The notes under the pieces: model-generated
Told to the model about the DNA's origin: nothing
The model's input: the letters and a program-made list of their open reading frames with translations, nothing else
Database searches by the model: none
Translations under genes and position numbers: made by a program
Shown: in pieces, positions 52,427 through 63,479 of the stretch
Layout: each line of letters begins with the position of its first letter
Numbering within the stretch: the stretch's first letter is position 1
Assembly: GCA_002786025.1 (NCBI GenBank)
Contig: NHNW01000007.1
Coordinates: 1,050,027-1,114,026 of the forward strand
Reading direction: 5' to 3'
Origin: Zasmidium citrigriseum
Lineage: Eukaryota; Ascomycota; Dothideomycetes; Mycosphaerellales; Mycosphaerellaceae
Length of the DNA: 64,000 bases

Positions 52427-53785
52427 TTACACCGACTTCGCAAACGCAACATACGCGCTCGTCGGGTTCGTGTAGTGGTAAGTCGAGTACCAGTTCTTCA
52501 AGAAGGTATCTCCAACGACATACAACTCCTCAGTCGGGTCGAGATCCGCACCGGCAATACCAGCCAAGCAGTATCCATTCGCAAGCTTGCCAGCCAGCGT
52601 GTCGTCACCGAGCATCAAGCCCAGATCCTCATTCAAAGTTCCGAAGTTGAAGTCGAGATTGTTAATGGCGAACTTCTTGTTGGCGAAGACGAGCGAGACG
52701 TTGGGCTTGGAAGCGCAAGGGTAGGCGAAGAGGGTGATGAGTGGGACGCCGACGCCGAGTGGAAGAGGAATGGAGCCAGGGATCTGGGCGAAGATGGAGG
52801 CTGCGGCGAGAGTTGGGGCGATGACCAGGGTGGTTCCAGTGTCAATCGCGGCCTGGCCGGCGGTCGTTGGCAGAGTTGGGTTGTTGCCGACGGCTGCACC
52901 GTTGATGGCGACTTGCCAGTAAGTCTGGCTGGTGACGGGGACGTTGGTGAAGGCACCGGTGTACTTGGCCTCGTCGCGGCCGCCGAGGGTCATCTCGGAG
53001 TTCTGGGCAGTGCCACTCTTTTGACGGCCCAGATAGAAAGAGAACTCGGTTGGGTTGATGGTGCCTTGCTTGACGAGGGTGAACCAGTAGGGGGACTGCT
53101 TGGAGTTGGCGATCGATTGGAAGGCCATGCCCATAAGACCGTCGGCGTCGGAGTCGTTGAAGCCAGCTGCCTGGGTGAGGGAGATGACGTTCTGCTTCTT
53201 TGCGGTGAGGCCGGCGACGGTCACGCTGTCGAAGTAGTTCTCGCCGGAGACCATTCCTGAGCCGTAGGTGACTGAGGTGGTGTTGCCCTCGTCTTGGCCT
53301 TGCTGGTTGTACTTCTGGGCGTGTGGGCAGCCCTGAGCTGGGCCACACTTTGGTCCGGGGACGAAGGTGTCGCTTGAGCCGGTGTCGAAATCGAAGGTGA
53401 ATCGTTGGTTGGCGGCGCCAATGTAGCCTGGGCCGTAGTACCTGATGATTTGTCAGACCTATCGAAGAGTTTCGCTGTGATCGATGACTTACAACTCATC
53501 CTCCTGGCCTTCGACCTGGTCGGTCAAAGCCTCCTCAGCGTCCGTGTCACGCTTCAAAATCAAAGGAGTGTTCTGAAGAACCTCTGGCATCTGGAAGTTG
53601 CTGTTGTACTTCAGAATCGACCGCTTGAGGGTGCCCATGAACCAGTCAAGGTCCACAGTCCCGTCGGCCCTGGTCTTGTGCTGGTGCCTCTCGCGAGCGA
53701 AGGCCACCTTGGAGCCAGGAGCGGCATCCTTGGTAGGTGCTGCTAGCGCAAGGGCGCTGAGCGAAAGAATCAATCCAGACTTCAT
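52427..53785 (-). CDS. Secreted pepsin-like aspartic protease (family A1)
   Basis: Two exons on the minus strand, 53785-53493 and 53441-52427, with a 51-nt intron (GTAAGT donor, ATCAG acceptor); 435 residues. MKSGLILSLSALALAA is a signal peptide; a propeptide follows to about residue 85-95. The two catalytic motifs are FDFDTGSSD (Asp117) and AAIDTGTTL (Asp298), with the flap Tyr in SVTYGSGMVSG. The chain ends in YVVGDTFLKNWYSTYHY and a short tail with no GPI signal, so secretion is likely. Substrate range is unknown. The 5' end lies only about 320 bp from the RIP-mutated block that fills the rest of the window. Confidence 0.9.
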
Positions 53786-54104
53786 GTTGACAATATGGAA
53801 AATGCGTTATGAAAAGAACGATCTCCCAGGAATGTCTTGCAACTCACCTTGAGACAATATATACCTACTGCTCCAAGACCGAGGAGTTGGTCAAGATCGT
53901 CGTCTTCTCCATGCGTATGCAATCCTCTTGCGAATGGAGCAAAGGCTTCGGAAGCTTACCACTCACCAAGCACTTACGCTTCCCCAAAACAGCAATCTCT
54001 ACTGTACTGTCGTGACATAGTAAGCGTGCCCACCGCGGCTTTTACCGGCTCCCGATCTCGCTAGTAAATTTAGTAGTAAACATGGGAACGCGTTAACTAC
54101 ATAC
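53786..54104. other. Protease promoter and edge of the RIP block
   Basis: Normal CA/TG content up to about 54100 (last ones in ACATGGG and ACATACC), then both vanish. The protease promoter is therefore spared, with a sharp border. Confidence 0.5.
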
Positions 54105-54548
54105 CTTCTAAATCTACTTCCTTCGTCTATTAGTAATCGTTAGGGTTAAGAGCTAGTCTTTCTTTATCTCTATAATTAATATACCTCCTTACTAAACCTA
54201 AGTAGAGTCTAGAAAGGTTAAAGAAAATAAGTAGACTACTACTAAGTTAGCTACTACTTAGAAGAAGCGAAAGGGTACTACTAATAATACTAACGCGAGT
54301 CTTTCGAAGCGCTAGAAGTATAGTAATAAGAAGACGATAGATAATAAGTTATTAGAGGCGTCTAGGTATCGCTAGTATATATCTAAAGAAGAAGAAGAGT
54401 TTTAAGAGGATAATAATAATAGAGCTACTAGCTAGCCGAAAGGTAAAGAGTATACTACTAAGGAAGAAGAAGTAGATAAGGACGATAGATAAGAGTAGTA
54501 TAATAAGTAGCTACTAGTAGCTAAGGATAAGTCGTTTAAGTCTAGTTC

Positions 54549-54749
54549 TATTATAAGCCTAGGCCTATATAACGAAGCCCGCGGCTAGCCTAGCTAATTC
54601 TAGGCCTAGCTAGCCTTAGCGTATATAAGGTTTTCTCTAGATCTAACCTCTCTCTTCTTTTAACTTCTCTATCGATTCGAGTCGTACTATTTTTACTCGT
54701 ATATTACTATTCTTACTTTTACCTATAGCTTTCTACCTAAACCTTATAC
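54549..54749 (+). repeat. LTR-like repeat, copy 1 (plus orientation)
   Basis: About 201 bp from TATTATAAGCCTAGGCC to AAACCTTATAC, with a TATA-like GCGTATATAAGG followed by a pyrimidine-rich tract, as in an LTR promoter. Its reverse complement matches 55598-55798 at most positions. A gag-like frame follows it directly. Confidence 0.7.
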
Positions 54750-55597
54750 GCGAATCGATCTTTCTATATATAATAAAGCTAGAATAGTAATATCCTAATT
54801 AGCGCGCTCTACTAGTAAGGCTAGCGCTAGTATACTAGTAAGCGACGAGACTCTATAGGGTACTAGTAGCTAGCTAGAAGGCTAGACTAGTATAGAGAAG
54901 GCCTAGATAAATAACCTAATAGGTAGGCCTAGGTTAGATAGCGAAAGCTAGACCTAACTAGAGGAGCCTCTTAAAGAGTAGATCTAGAGGAAGATAGCTT
55001 ATAAATAGGCTTATACTATACTATATAACCTCTATCTTACTAAAGCGAGAGAAGAGGCGAAGATCGTAAGGCTTAAGGCTAAGACGGCTCGCCTAGAGTA
55101 GACTAGCGTAGCTAGGGCTACTATTATCCTACCTAGCGCTATAGAGGATATACGCTTAAGTAGTTTACTTAAGGGAAAAGAACCCCCTATCTTCGATAGG
55201 TCTAGCTAGTTAAACTTTAACGACTAGGAGCGAGCGTTAGAGCGAGACTTCTAATACTTCGTAAGGTTTAAGAGTAGAAAAGACTATAAAGTAGATAGAG
55301 TAGACGAGTATATATTAGTTAAGAAGTAGATATACTAGTACGTCTATAAAAGGACGCTTAAGGAGCCTATTACCTAGGCTATTATATAGGAGGTAATACT
55401 AAACTCTATAGGCTTAGAAGAAGAACGCTAGTAGCGCGCTTATAATAGGCTAAAGGAGGCCTCTTAGAGTAGTAAGACGCTTAGTACTCTACTAGAGGAG
55501 ATATATATAGACTAGTCTAAGCTAGGTAAGGACTAGTAAGACGTATAGATCTAAGATTTCTACTCCGCGCTAGGCTATAATATACGCTAGAGGCTAA
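54750..55597 (+). pseudogene. Gag-like relic between inverted LTR copies
   Basis: Plus-strand frame with RIP stops: reads IRLSSLLKGKEPPIFD near 55145-55195, then ALERDF, YFVRFKSRKDYKVDRVDEY, EPITQAIIQEVILNSIGLEEE. The KxPxFDG-like stretch followed by helical segments is typical of Ty3-type gag. It stops where the second LTR copy begins, so it is truncated. Assignment is tentative. Confidence 0.4.
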
Positions 55598-55798
55598 GTA
55601 TAAGGTTTAAGTAGGAAGCTATAGGTAAAAGTAAGAATAGTAATATATAGGTAAAAATAGTACGACTCGAATTAATAGAGAAGTCGAAAGGAGAGAGAGG
55701 TTAGATCTAGAGAAAATCTTATATACGCTAAGGCTAGCTAGGCCTAGAATTAGCTAGGCTAGCCGTAGGCTTCGTTATATAGGCCTAGGCTTATAATA
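55598..55798 (-). repeat. LTR-like repeat, copy 2 (minus orientation)
   Basis: Reverse complement of copy 1 over about 201 bp with scattered substitutions. Opposite orientation rules out that the two are the paired LTRs of one intact element; it may be the 3' LTR of the minus-strand element whose integrase lies at 57250-58810, or a solo LTR inserted later. Confidence 0.65.
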
Positions 55799-55989
55799 TT
55801 ACCTCTCTCCCCCTAAGGAGGATTATCCTAGTCCTTAAAAATTATATATTTATAGAAGTTTCTATACTTAGCGCGTAGCGTATAAAGCTAGCGAAATCTT
55901 TTAATTCCTTTCTCTTCTTTATAATACTATCTATTATCTATAAGTTCCTATCTAGCCTAGGCTAAGCCTTTCTAACCCCCCCTTATATA

Positions 55990-56980
55990 GCTAATAGCTA
56001 ACTATAGCTAGCTAGTATTATTAATAGCCTAGCCTAAGCCTATCCTTTACTTTACTTCCCTCTAATCGCCTATCGTCGCTTAGTCGCTACTATAGGCTCT
56101 ATAGCTAAGACTACGTCGAAGAATACCTACTATAATTCTACTAAGAAAGGCCTAGGCTTAGATAATCTATATATCTACTACCTCTACTCGCCTAACGAGG
56201 TCGAAGACTTACGCGACCTCTACCGCCTCTTTACTAAGAAGAAGCCTAATAGAGTCGTTACTAAGTACTACTAGTACTCTCGTAACTATAACTATACCTA
56301 CTTCTAGGTAAGAATTAGTAGTTCTACTCTCGTCTAGCCTATTCTAACCCCTTCTTTAGATCCCTATAAGTAATAAGGACGAGTAGTAGAAGCTTTATAG
56401 TAAGATCGAGGCCGCCTAGAGTAAGTATAGTAAAGTCTTAGCTAATAAGATTATCGTCTTTACTAGTAATATTAAGAAGTAAGTCGTTACTAGGCTTCTT
56501 TTATATATTCTAGGCTATTCTAATCTTTTCTTAGTAAGTAAAGTACTATATATAGCGATAGCGGCCTAACTCGTTACCTTAGTATAGCTATATAGGATAT
56601 AACTAGCGAGAAGGTACTAAAGCTAGGTAATTAGGTATATTTATCTAGCCTTTTCTACGCTATTCTATACTAATATTACCTAGGGCTCCTCTAAGAAGTA
56701 TAAGCGTAGCGCTACGAATAACGGTAATAGCGATAAGAAGGACCTAGTAATCTCCTAGTTATGCGCCCGTTTATATATAATAGCTAAGGAGCTTAATAAC
56801 GAGCGCCTTAAGGTTAAGTAGTAGCGCTATAAGGGTAAGGATAGTAACTACGACGCCTATACCTAGCGTATCCTAGCTATATTCCTAACCCTAATAGCTA
56901 CTAATAGGGCTAGTCTACTCGCCCTTAAGTAGGCGGAGAATAAGGCTAAGGTCTTCTCTAAGAAGGATTAATATAGGTAC
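55990..56980 (+). pseudogene. Unassigned RIP-mutated relic with intron-like gaps
   Basis: Plus-strand frame pieces PNEVEDLRDLYRLFTKKKPNRVVTKYY (about 56185-56270), KLYSKIEAA and SKYSKVLANKIIVFT (about 56390-56465), and AKELNNERLKVK with FLTLIATNRASLLALKQAENKAKVFSKKD (about 56780-56965). Gaps between them start with GTAAG-like donors and end with CTAAC/CTAAT then a pyrimidine tract and TAG (about 56309-56352 and 56475-56540). This looks like an intron-containing gene caught by RIP, not like retroelement pol. No family recognised. Confidence 0.35.
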
Positions 56981-57249
56981 TCTATAATATACTATTCTTA
57001 TCTTCTCTACGCCTCTCTAGGCTATATCTTTATACTTCTAGTATAAGAGCCCTTAAATAGCGAGTAGTAATAGTACTAGTATATTATTTTTAACTCTATA
57101 TTCCCCTTTCCTTATATTATAATCCTCTATTCTTAGGGCGCGAACCTTTTAGAAGCCTACTTAGCTCTTTCCTACCTATTCTTAGCTAGTCTAGTCTAGT
57201 TTAGCCCTTTATCCTTCTTTCTAGCGGCGACTAGCCTAGTCTAAGGGTT

Positions 57250-58810
57250 TATACCTTCTTAAGTATACTCTAGGGTATATAGTATATCCCTTAACGCCTA
57301 ATTAGTTAAATTCTACGAAATATCTTATTTATATATATTTAGTAGCGCTTCCTTAGCCCTCTATACTACTTATAGCCCCCTTTTCTCGACTCTCTAGCTA
57401 CTCTAGCCTTATATACCTTTATAGCTACCTTACTAATATATACCGCTAGCTCCTAACTATCTTTATCGCTCTTATAGCCTTTCTAGGCTACTAGGTACTC
57501 CTAGTTACCTAAGGAGTCGACGCGCTAGCCCTTAATAGTCTATACGTCGTACTTTTCCTCTAGTTCTATATTATATCTTATTACCTCCTACTATAGCCTA
57601 GACCTATTAAGGTCGGCCTTCTCTAGTAGCGATATATAGAAGGTTAGGTAGATCTTTATACTATTAAGTAGATCTAGGGTATATACTACCTTATTTACTA
57701 TATAGGCAATTAGGAATAGGCTAAGGTACTTATAGTCTAGCTTCCTACTTAGTCTCGCTATCTTAATATTATAGTTAGATAGGTAAACTATATCGCCTAT
57801 ATTAAACCCTACGTCTAGATACCGCTTATTATACTACTTAGCCTATATCTTCTTAACCTTTCTTAGTCTCTCCTAAAGAGCCTTCTATATAGCTAGTAAC
57901 TAGTCCGCTATAGCCTCCGCCTTAGTACTACTAGACTAGACTAGCCCTATCTATAGCTAGTTTACCTTTTATAGGTCTCTAACTTAGTTCGCCTAGAAAG
58001 GAATAATACTAGTAGATTCGTTCTAAGTATCGTTATATACGAATTCTACTAATAAGAGTAGTCTAGCCTAGTTATCCTTCTTATAGTTATAATATATATA
58101 GAGGTACTACTCTAGCGTCTAGTTCTAGCGCTCTATCTAGCTATTAGTTTAGGGATAGAACGCTATACTAAGCTTCCTTTTAATCCCTAGGTAGGCGTAG
58201 AGAGTACTCTAGAACTTTAAGGTTAAGATAGGACTCTAGTTAAAAGTAACGGAGCGTAGCTTACTATAGAGCCTCTATACTTCGTAAAGGAATAGGTCCG
58301 CTAGCCCTTTAGTAGTAATATCCTTCTAGTATAGGATATAGTAGGCTATCTTAGTAAAGTAGTCTATAACTACGAGAATCGAATTATATACCTACTCTAG
58401 TAGGCTACTCGAGAGTAGGTCTATAATAAAATTAAGCGTTAGGTCTTCCTATAGCCTATTTAGTAGTAGCTCGGTATATAGCTTACCGTATAGAGTATAG
58501 CGCCTAGATTTTACCTATCTATAGGCCTTATAGGTACGTATATAGTCCTTAATATACTTACGTATCTTTAGCTAGTAGAACGCTCTCTAAGCTAGCTTAA
58601 TTATCCTCTTAAATTCGAAATAGCCGCCTAAGGGGTTATCGTAGTATTCCTATAGTACCCTAAGTTAGTCCGCGCCTTTAGGTATATATAGGCGCCTCTT
58701 CTACTATAGTACGTTACTATCGTCCTTCTAATAGCGCTTCTATAGTAAGTCCTTATTATAGAGTAGGCGTACCTATAGTACCTTTACGATAGTAGAGTAG
58801 CTAGATATAT
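57250..58810 (-). pseudogene. Ty3/Gypsy (chromovirus) integrase relic
   Basis: Minus-strand frame with stops only at former Gln/Trp codons. Recognisable in order: the zinc-binding region GGYFEFKRIIKLA with Tyr in place of His/Cys (about 58620), RKYIKDYIRTYKAYR, the catalytic core with LTLNFIIDLLSS, TKIAYYI, SIAFYP-x-TNS-x-IERQN, LVEFVYNDT, and a chromodomain-like YLVAQKGYKSDKDS (about 57460-57500). A C-terminal chromodomain marks chromoviruses. The upstream RT/RNase H part is missing to the right of 58870. Catalytic Asp codons after T have become Asn. Non-functional. Confidence 0.7.
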
Positions 58811-60400
58811 ATAATATACTTATAATATCTTACCTTAGCCTATACTATATAGTAGCTAAGATAGATTAATAGAGAAAGAAATTTTTCTACTAGCTAAATC
58901 GTCGCTATACGATTTAATACTAGCGAAGAGCCCTCGAGGTCCTTCGATAAATCTATTAACGCGGACCTCCTCCTACGTTATACTTAGCTACTACCTACCC
59001 TCCCTCCTTACGACTAGTTAACTAGGCTATATAATCTATAAGAGCTTCCGCGAGATAGATATTAGAGGTAGCGCGTCGATAGACTAGTTTAGGTGCTTTA
59101 GAGCTCCCCTTATATAGTCTAAGTTATAGGATTCCTAAGTTATAGGACACCCTACCTAGGAAGTAATATATTAACGCTAGGATACTACTATTAATTCCTA
59201 TACCGCTATATCCGTAACTATTAACCTACCTATCTTCCGCGACTTAGCGTATCTTCCGTAACTTAGCTCTATCGTAATCGATATTCTCGCCGTCCTAATA
59301 GTACGTATATTAGTACCCCGACTTATATAGCTTACCTAGAGTACCTACCTAGTCGGATCTACTCTTTACTTAAGCTCGTATACGTCCTCTTCTATTCGCT
59401 ATATATAAGCTACCGCGTCGATTATACGCTTATAGTTAGTAGGCCCTAGACCCGCTAGTAATTATAGGCTTAGTAAGGTAGCTACTACTAGCTCCTTATA
59501 GGATAATACTTAAAAGCTATCCCTTCCTTTAGATCTAAAGGATTAACGCTTTTTACGTACCTACGCTTTTCCTCTACTTTAATATTACTATTACTCTTCT
59601 TAAGAGAAGTCTAACTAGACTAATATCCTACCTAGCGATCTTCGCCTACGGCTAAAGGTACTCTAATACTAGTATTAAGATTAGGAAGGAGGTATAATAT
59701 AATAGTCCGCTAGTCGATAACCTTATAGTAAGAAGTAGTAATAGAAGAATCTACTCGTATTAGAGATATCTCCCCTACTCGGCTTTCTATTATACTAGTT
59801 AGGATATAGTAAGAATCCGAGCGACGCTATATATTACTATAATTAGCTTATAGCCTATTAGAGCTAATATCCTATTTTTCTCGCCTACTATACGACTTAG
59901 GAGACTCTACGATAGCTAGCCTAATAGATCCGTCCGTAGTAGGACTACGAGTCCCTTTCTATACTACTAGAGAAGTTACTCCCTCTATAATTCGAGAGCC
60001 TAGCGGCGAAGTTTTTAATATAGCCTTCTCTACTAGTAGCTCCCTAAGTTACTAGTAAGTACGTCTACTTATTAAGTAATAGCGTTAGTAGATTAAATCT
60101 TAGGCCTACGCTTCTACCCTCGCTTCCTAGCTCCTTTCTACTATTAGTATATAGCGATACTCCTAGCCGCGTCGACGATAGTATAGCCCCGCTAACTAGA
60201 ACTAGTATAGCTTCTAGCTCCGCCTAATAGGAGTAATTACTAGAAGGATACCTAGCTATTCCCGTTAACTCTACTAGTAATCCTAAATAGTTAGTTAGAT
60301 AATAGGTAGCCTTATAAGATAAAATTACTCGCGCTAGAGCTAATACCTATAACTAAGGTAAGAGGGATAAGGAGAGCGAGCTTACTAATAATAACGGTAA
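58811..60400. other. Unassigned RIP-mutated DNA between two retroelements
   Basis: About 1.6 kb. Contains a tandem pair of a 14-bp unit, (C)CTAAGTTATAGGA, near 59118-59147. It should include the truncated start of the minus-strand element and the 5' LTR/leader of the plus-strand one, but I could not mark their ends. Confidence 0.3.
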
Positions 60401-61985
60401 GAACCCTCTACCTAGATAGAATAATCTAGGATAGAATAATCTAGGCGGCCGTATACCGAACGGTCTTACTCCTAACGTAGATATCGACGCGCTTAAGTAA
60501 TAACTAGCCGCTATTAGTAAAGTATTAGGCTTAATAGGCGCCTATAACCTAAATAGATAAGCGCCCTACCCTAATAACGGTACCGCCTATCGATACGGCT
60601 TTAGCGGCTAGTAAAACTAGTATAGTCGAGATATACTCTAGTTTAAGGCTAAGAAGATTAGTATCTTCGACTCTAATTTATCGGATTATAGAGGTAGTAG
60701 CTAAATTCTTACTAGTACGAAGACTATTTATACTAATATACTAGCCTTTACGAACCGTCTAGAGAATACTTATAAGCTATACGATTACCGAGCTATTCGG
60801 CTCGGAGTGTCTAAATACCTTTAAGGCTAGGCTACTAATTAGTACTACTAAGACCTTTCGAGGTAAGACCGCGAATAGATATAAGAAGGTATCCGTATTA
60901 ACCGCTAGATCGAGAAGCTCGTCTAGGAGTTCTCTATACCGCTATTAGAAGCTTAGGACCTCCTTAATATTACTATCTAGGATTACGAGAGCGTAAGACT
61001 CGGTAAATTACCCGCCGGATTTATATATACTATTATACGCCTAGCGAAAGCTACTAGCGTCGCTAGATTGTAGTAGTAACTCGGTTACGCCTAGAATAGA
61101 ATCTATCCCTAGCTATAAGAGGTAGTACTAGAGCTAGGCCCTTATACTACCGAATTAGCTTTTATCCGCGAGTTAACTTCTAAGAATATATTATAGATAA
61201 AGTAAGCGTAGCTTAATAAGAACCTATTCGGGGTTCTAGGTATAAAACCCTCGACTTAGTAGCGACTAGAACCGTTAGGCCGGGTTATCGACGTAACCGA
61301 CTAGTACGATAATAATCTAGGCCGTAGCGGTTAAAACTCCTAGTAGTTTATAGATAATAACCTATAGCGTTAGTATTAGCTATACCTAAGCTTCCGTAGA
61401 GGTCGGGGTAGTAATAGTAGATTTAGATTACGTAACTAGTAGTAGCGTTTCTAGTAGCTATATCCCTAAGGCTTCTAGTAGCTATACGCCTAGAACTAGT
61501 TCCGCCTATAGGGATAAGGAAGAGGCGGTTATCCTCTTCCTCCTCCTCGATAGCTATTAGCTCTAATATAGGGTAATAACGAGTTAAGAGGATTAAGTAC
61601 GAATACCGTTATAGGAATAAACTACTCCTAACCTCCTAACCGTTCGCTCTATAATAATAAGGAGTAGTAGGCTATAGAGAAGTATAACTAGTAACCTAAG
61701 TAATAAGCTCCTTAGCTAGCTTAGTAAACGGAGCCCTTATACTACTCCGCCGCTAAAGTAGCCGATATTTATAACGACGCTTATAATTAGGGTATCTACG
61801 ATAGTAACTCGGAGTAGCTATAGTATAAGTAGACTATCTAATAGGACGATAACTAGTTTAGCCCTACTATAGATAGCTACTACGGCCGTATCGATAGATA
61901 TATACTAAGAGAGTTAAACCGTAACTATTTTATATTAGCTCCGAAGTTTCTACTTATATTTAGTAGCGAGGAGTCGGTCTAATCC
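60401..61985 (+). pseudogene. Gag-like relic of plus-strand Ty3/Gypsy element
   Basis: Plus-strand frame with RIP stops; readable parts include TNILAFTNRLENTYKLYDYRAIRLGVSKYL, PLLEA-x-DLLNITI-x-DYESVRLGKLPAGFIYTIIRLAKA and PTTELAFIRELT-like stretches. Position directly before the protease and RT of the same orientation, and helical character, support gag. Low sequence certainty. Confidence 0.4.
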
Positions 61986-62057
61986 TTTATAGTTAATAAG
62001 TCTCCTTCTTCCTTACTAGCCCCTAATAAGGCCGGTAAGAAGAAGAAGAAGGTCCTT

Positions 62058-62140
62058 AAATACTATATCTATAAGTTATATACGGCGCCTTCGAATAATA
62101 CTCTTTATAAGTATATTTATTACGCCTATCCGATAGATAA
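62058..62140 (+). pseudogene. Zinc-finger-like segment of the Gag-Pol relic
   Basis: Reads KYYIYKLYTAPSNN followed by TLYKYIYYAYP. Tyr stands at positions where a C2H2 finger would have Cys and His, as expected if TGY and CAY codons became TAY by RIP. Interpretation, not proof. Confidence 0.35.
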
Positions 62141-62439
62141 CTTTACTAGTAGGAGGAAGACTTACTACTAGCCCCCTTCCGTTATAAACGCTACTATAGG
62201 CAAACCTACTATAGTTAAAGATACCTCTAATTCTAAGACGGAGGAGCCGCCTATAAAGATAGAGTTTAAGTTATTAGAGGAATCTAAGCCTACTACTATA
62301 TTAAACCCCTTTAGGCTAGCGCCTAAGCTAGAAGTTATCGACGCGGGTTATAGGGTAGTACCTTATATAGCTAAGCTTCTAGCCGGTTAGCTAGGCTATA
62401 AGTTTCGAGCCTTCGATATAATCGAAGGATTATACGCCC

Positions 62440-62720
62440 TACGACTAAATAGCTAGCCTATAAGGATTTACCTCGATACTAGTAATTATATAACGATAGT
62501 AAATATAGAGTAGCTTAAGGCGGAGCTTCCGGATTATCCTTTATATATATTAGATAAGCCTATTCGCTTTTAGACTATCGCTAGAGAAACTACCTACGAT
62601 AAATAGACGATATTACTAATATATTTCCCCGTACGAGGAAAAGGCGATAAGCGTACCCTAGCCTATATTTAGTAGCTAGTCCGGGTTATACCTAACCTAC
62701 CTTATAATATACTTCTAGGA
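62440..62720 (+). pseudogene. Retroviral-type aspartic protease relic of Ty3/Gypsy element
   Basis: Frame around 62465-62720: RIYLDTSNYITIVNIE holds the Asp-Thr-x catalytic motif with Ser where Gly is expected (62475-62483; AGT from GGT after T), followed by a flap-like stretch and YNILLGSNII, the LLG motif at the end of retropepsin domains. In register with the RT downstream. Confidence 0.6.
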
Positions 62721-63479
62721 TCCAATATTATAGTTCCTACTAGATTTAATCTCCTCTTAAGCGAGAAGCGAGTCGTTATAAAGCTTAATAATAATACGGA
62801 TATACTAGTCTTAGTTAAGCTACGGGCTAATATCCGAGTCGAGACGGAGCTCGTATCGATAGAGATAGTAGTCGTCCTAGTACGATCTATTCGTTATATC
62901 CGTACGTCTATTAAGGTATAACTTCCTAAGGGCTATAACTTCGAGTTTATCCCTATTAAGGAAGATATCGCCTTTACGGCTAAAGGCGGTAAACTTCTTT
63001 ATTATATTATCGACGCGGACTATACTAAAATTACGGTATAGAACCCTACTAACTAGAAATTAAAGATCTCGGCTTTATAGCTATTAGGTAAGGTTTAAGA
63101 GTATAAGATCGATAGTTATTACTATATTAACCCTTCTACGATATATCTAGCTATAGCGATAGCCTACGGTTCGACGTAAGTACTCGATAAGGAATAGAAG
63201 GATTTACCTAAGACTAAACTTAAGAATAGGGTTACTATTTACGGAACTCCCGAGTAAGTTAAGGCCCTCTATAAGGTCGTTAAGAAGTACTCTTTACTTT
63301 AGATCGACCGAGGTAGAGTCGCTAACGTACTAGAGTATATACGTATAAAGATTAAGCTTAAGGACGGCTAGGAAGAGTAGTAGTAAGTTACTAAGGTCTA
63401 CTAATAAGGTCTACGTAACCGAGGAGAGATCGATAAGACCTTTAATAAACTTACCGAGTAAGGTAAGATAAAGAGAGTA

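Noticed and set aside
52475..53260. 261-codon plus-strand frame over the protease gene
   Set aside because: Exact antisense of the aspartic protease, whose motifs are unambiguous.
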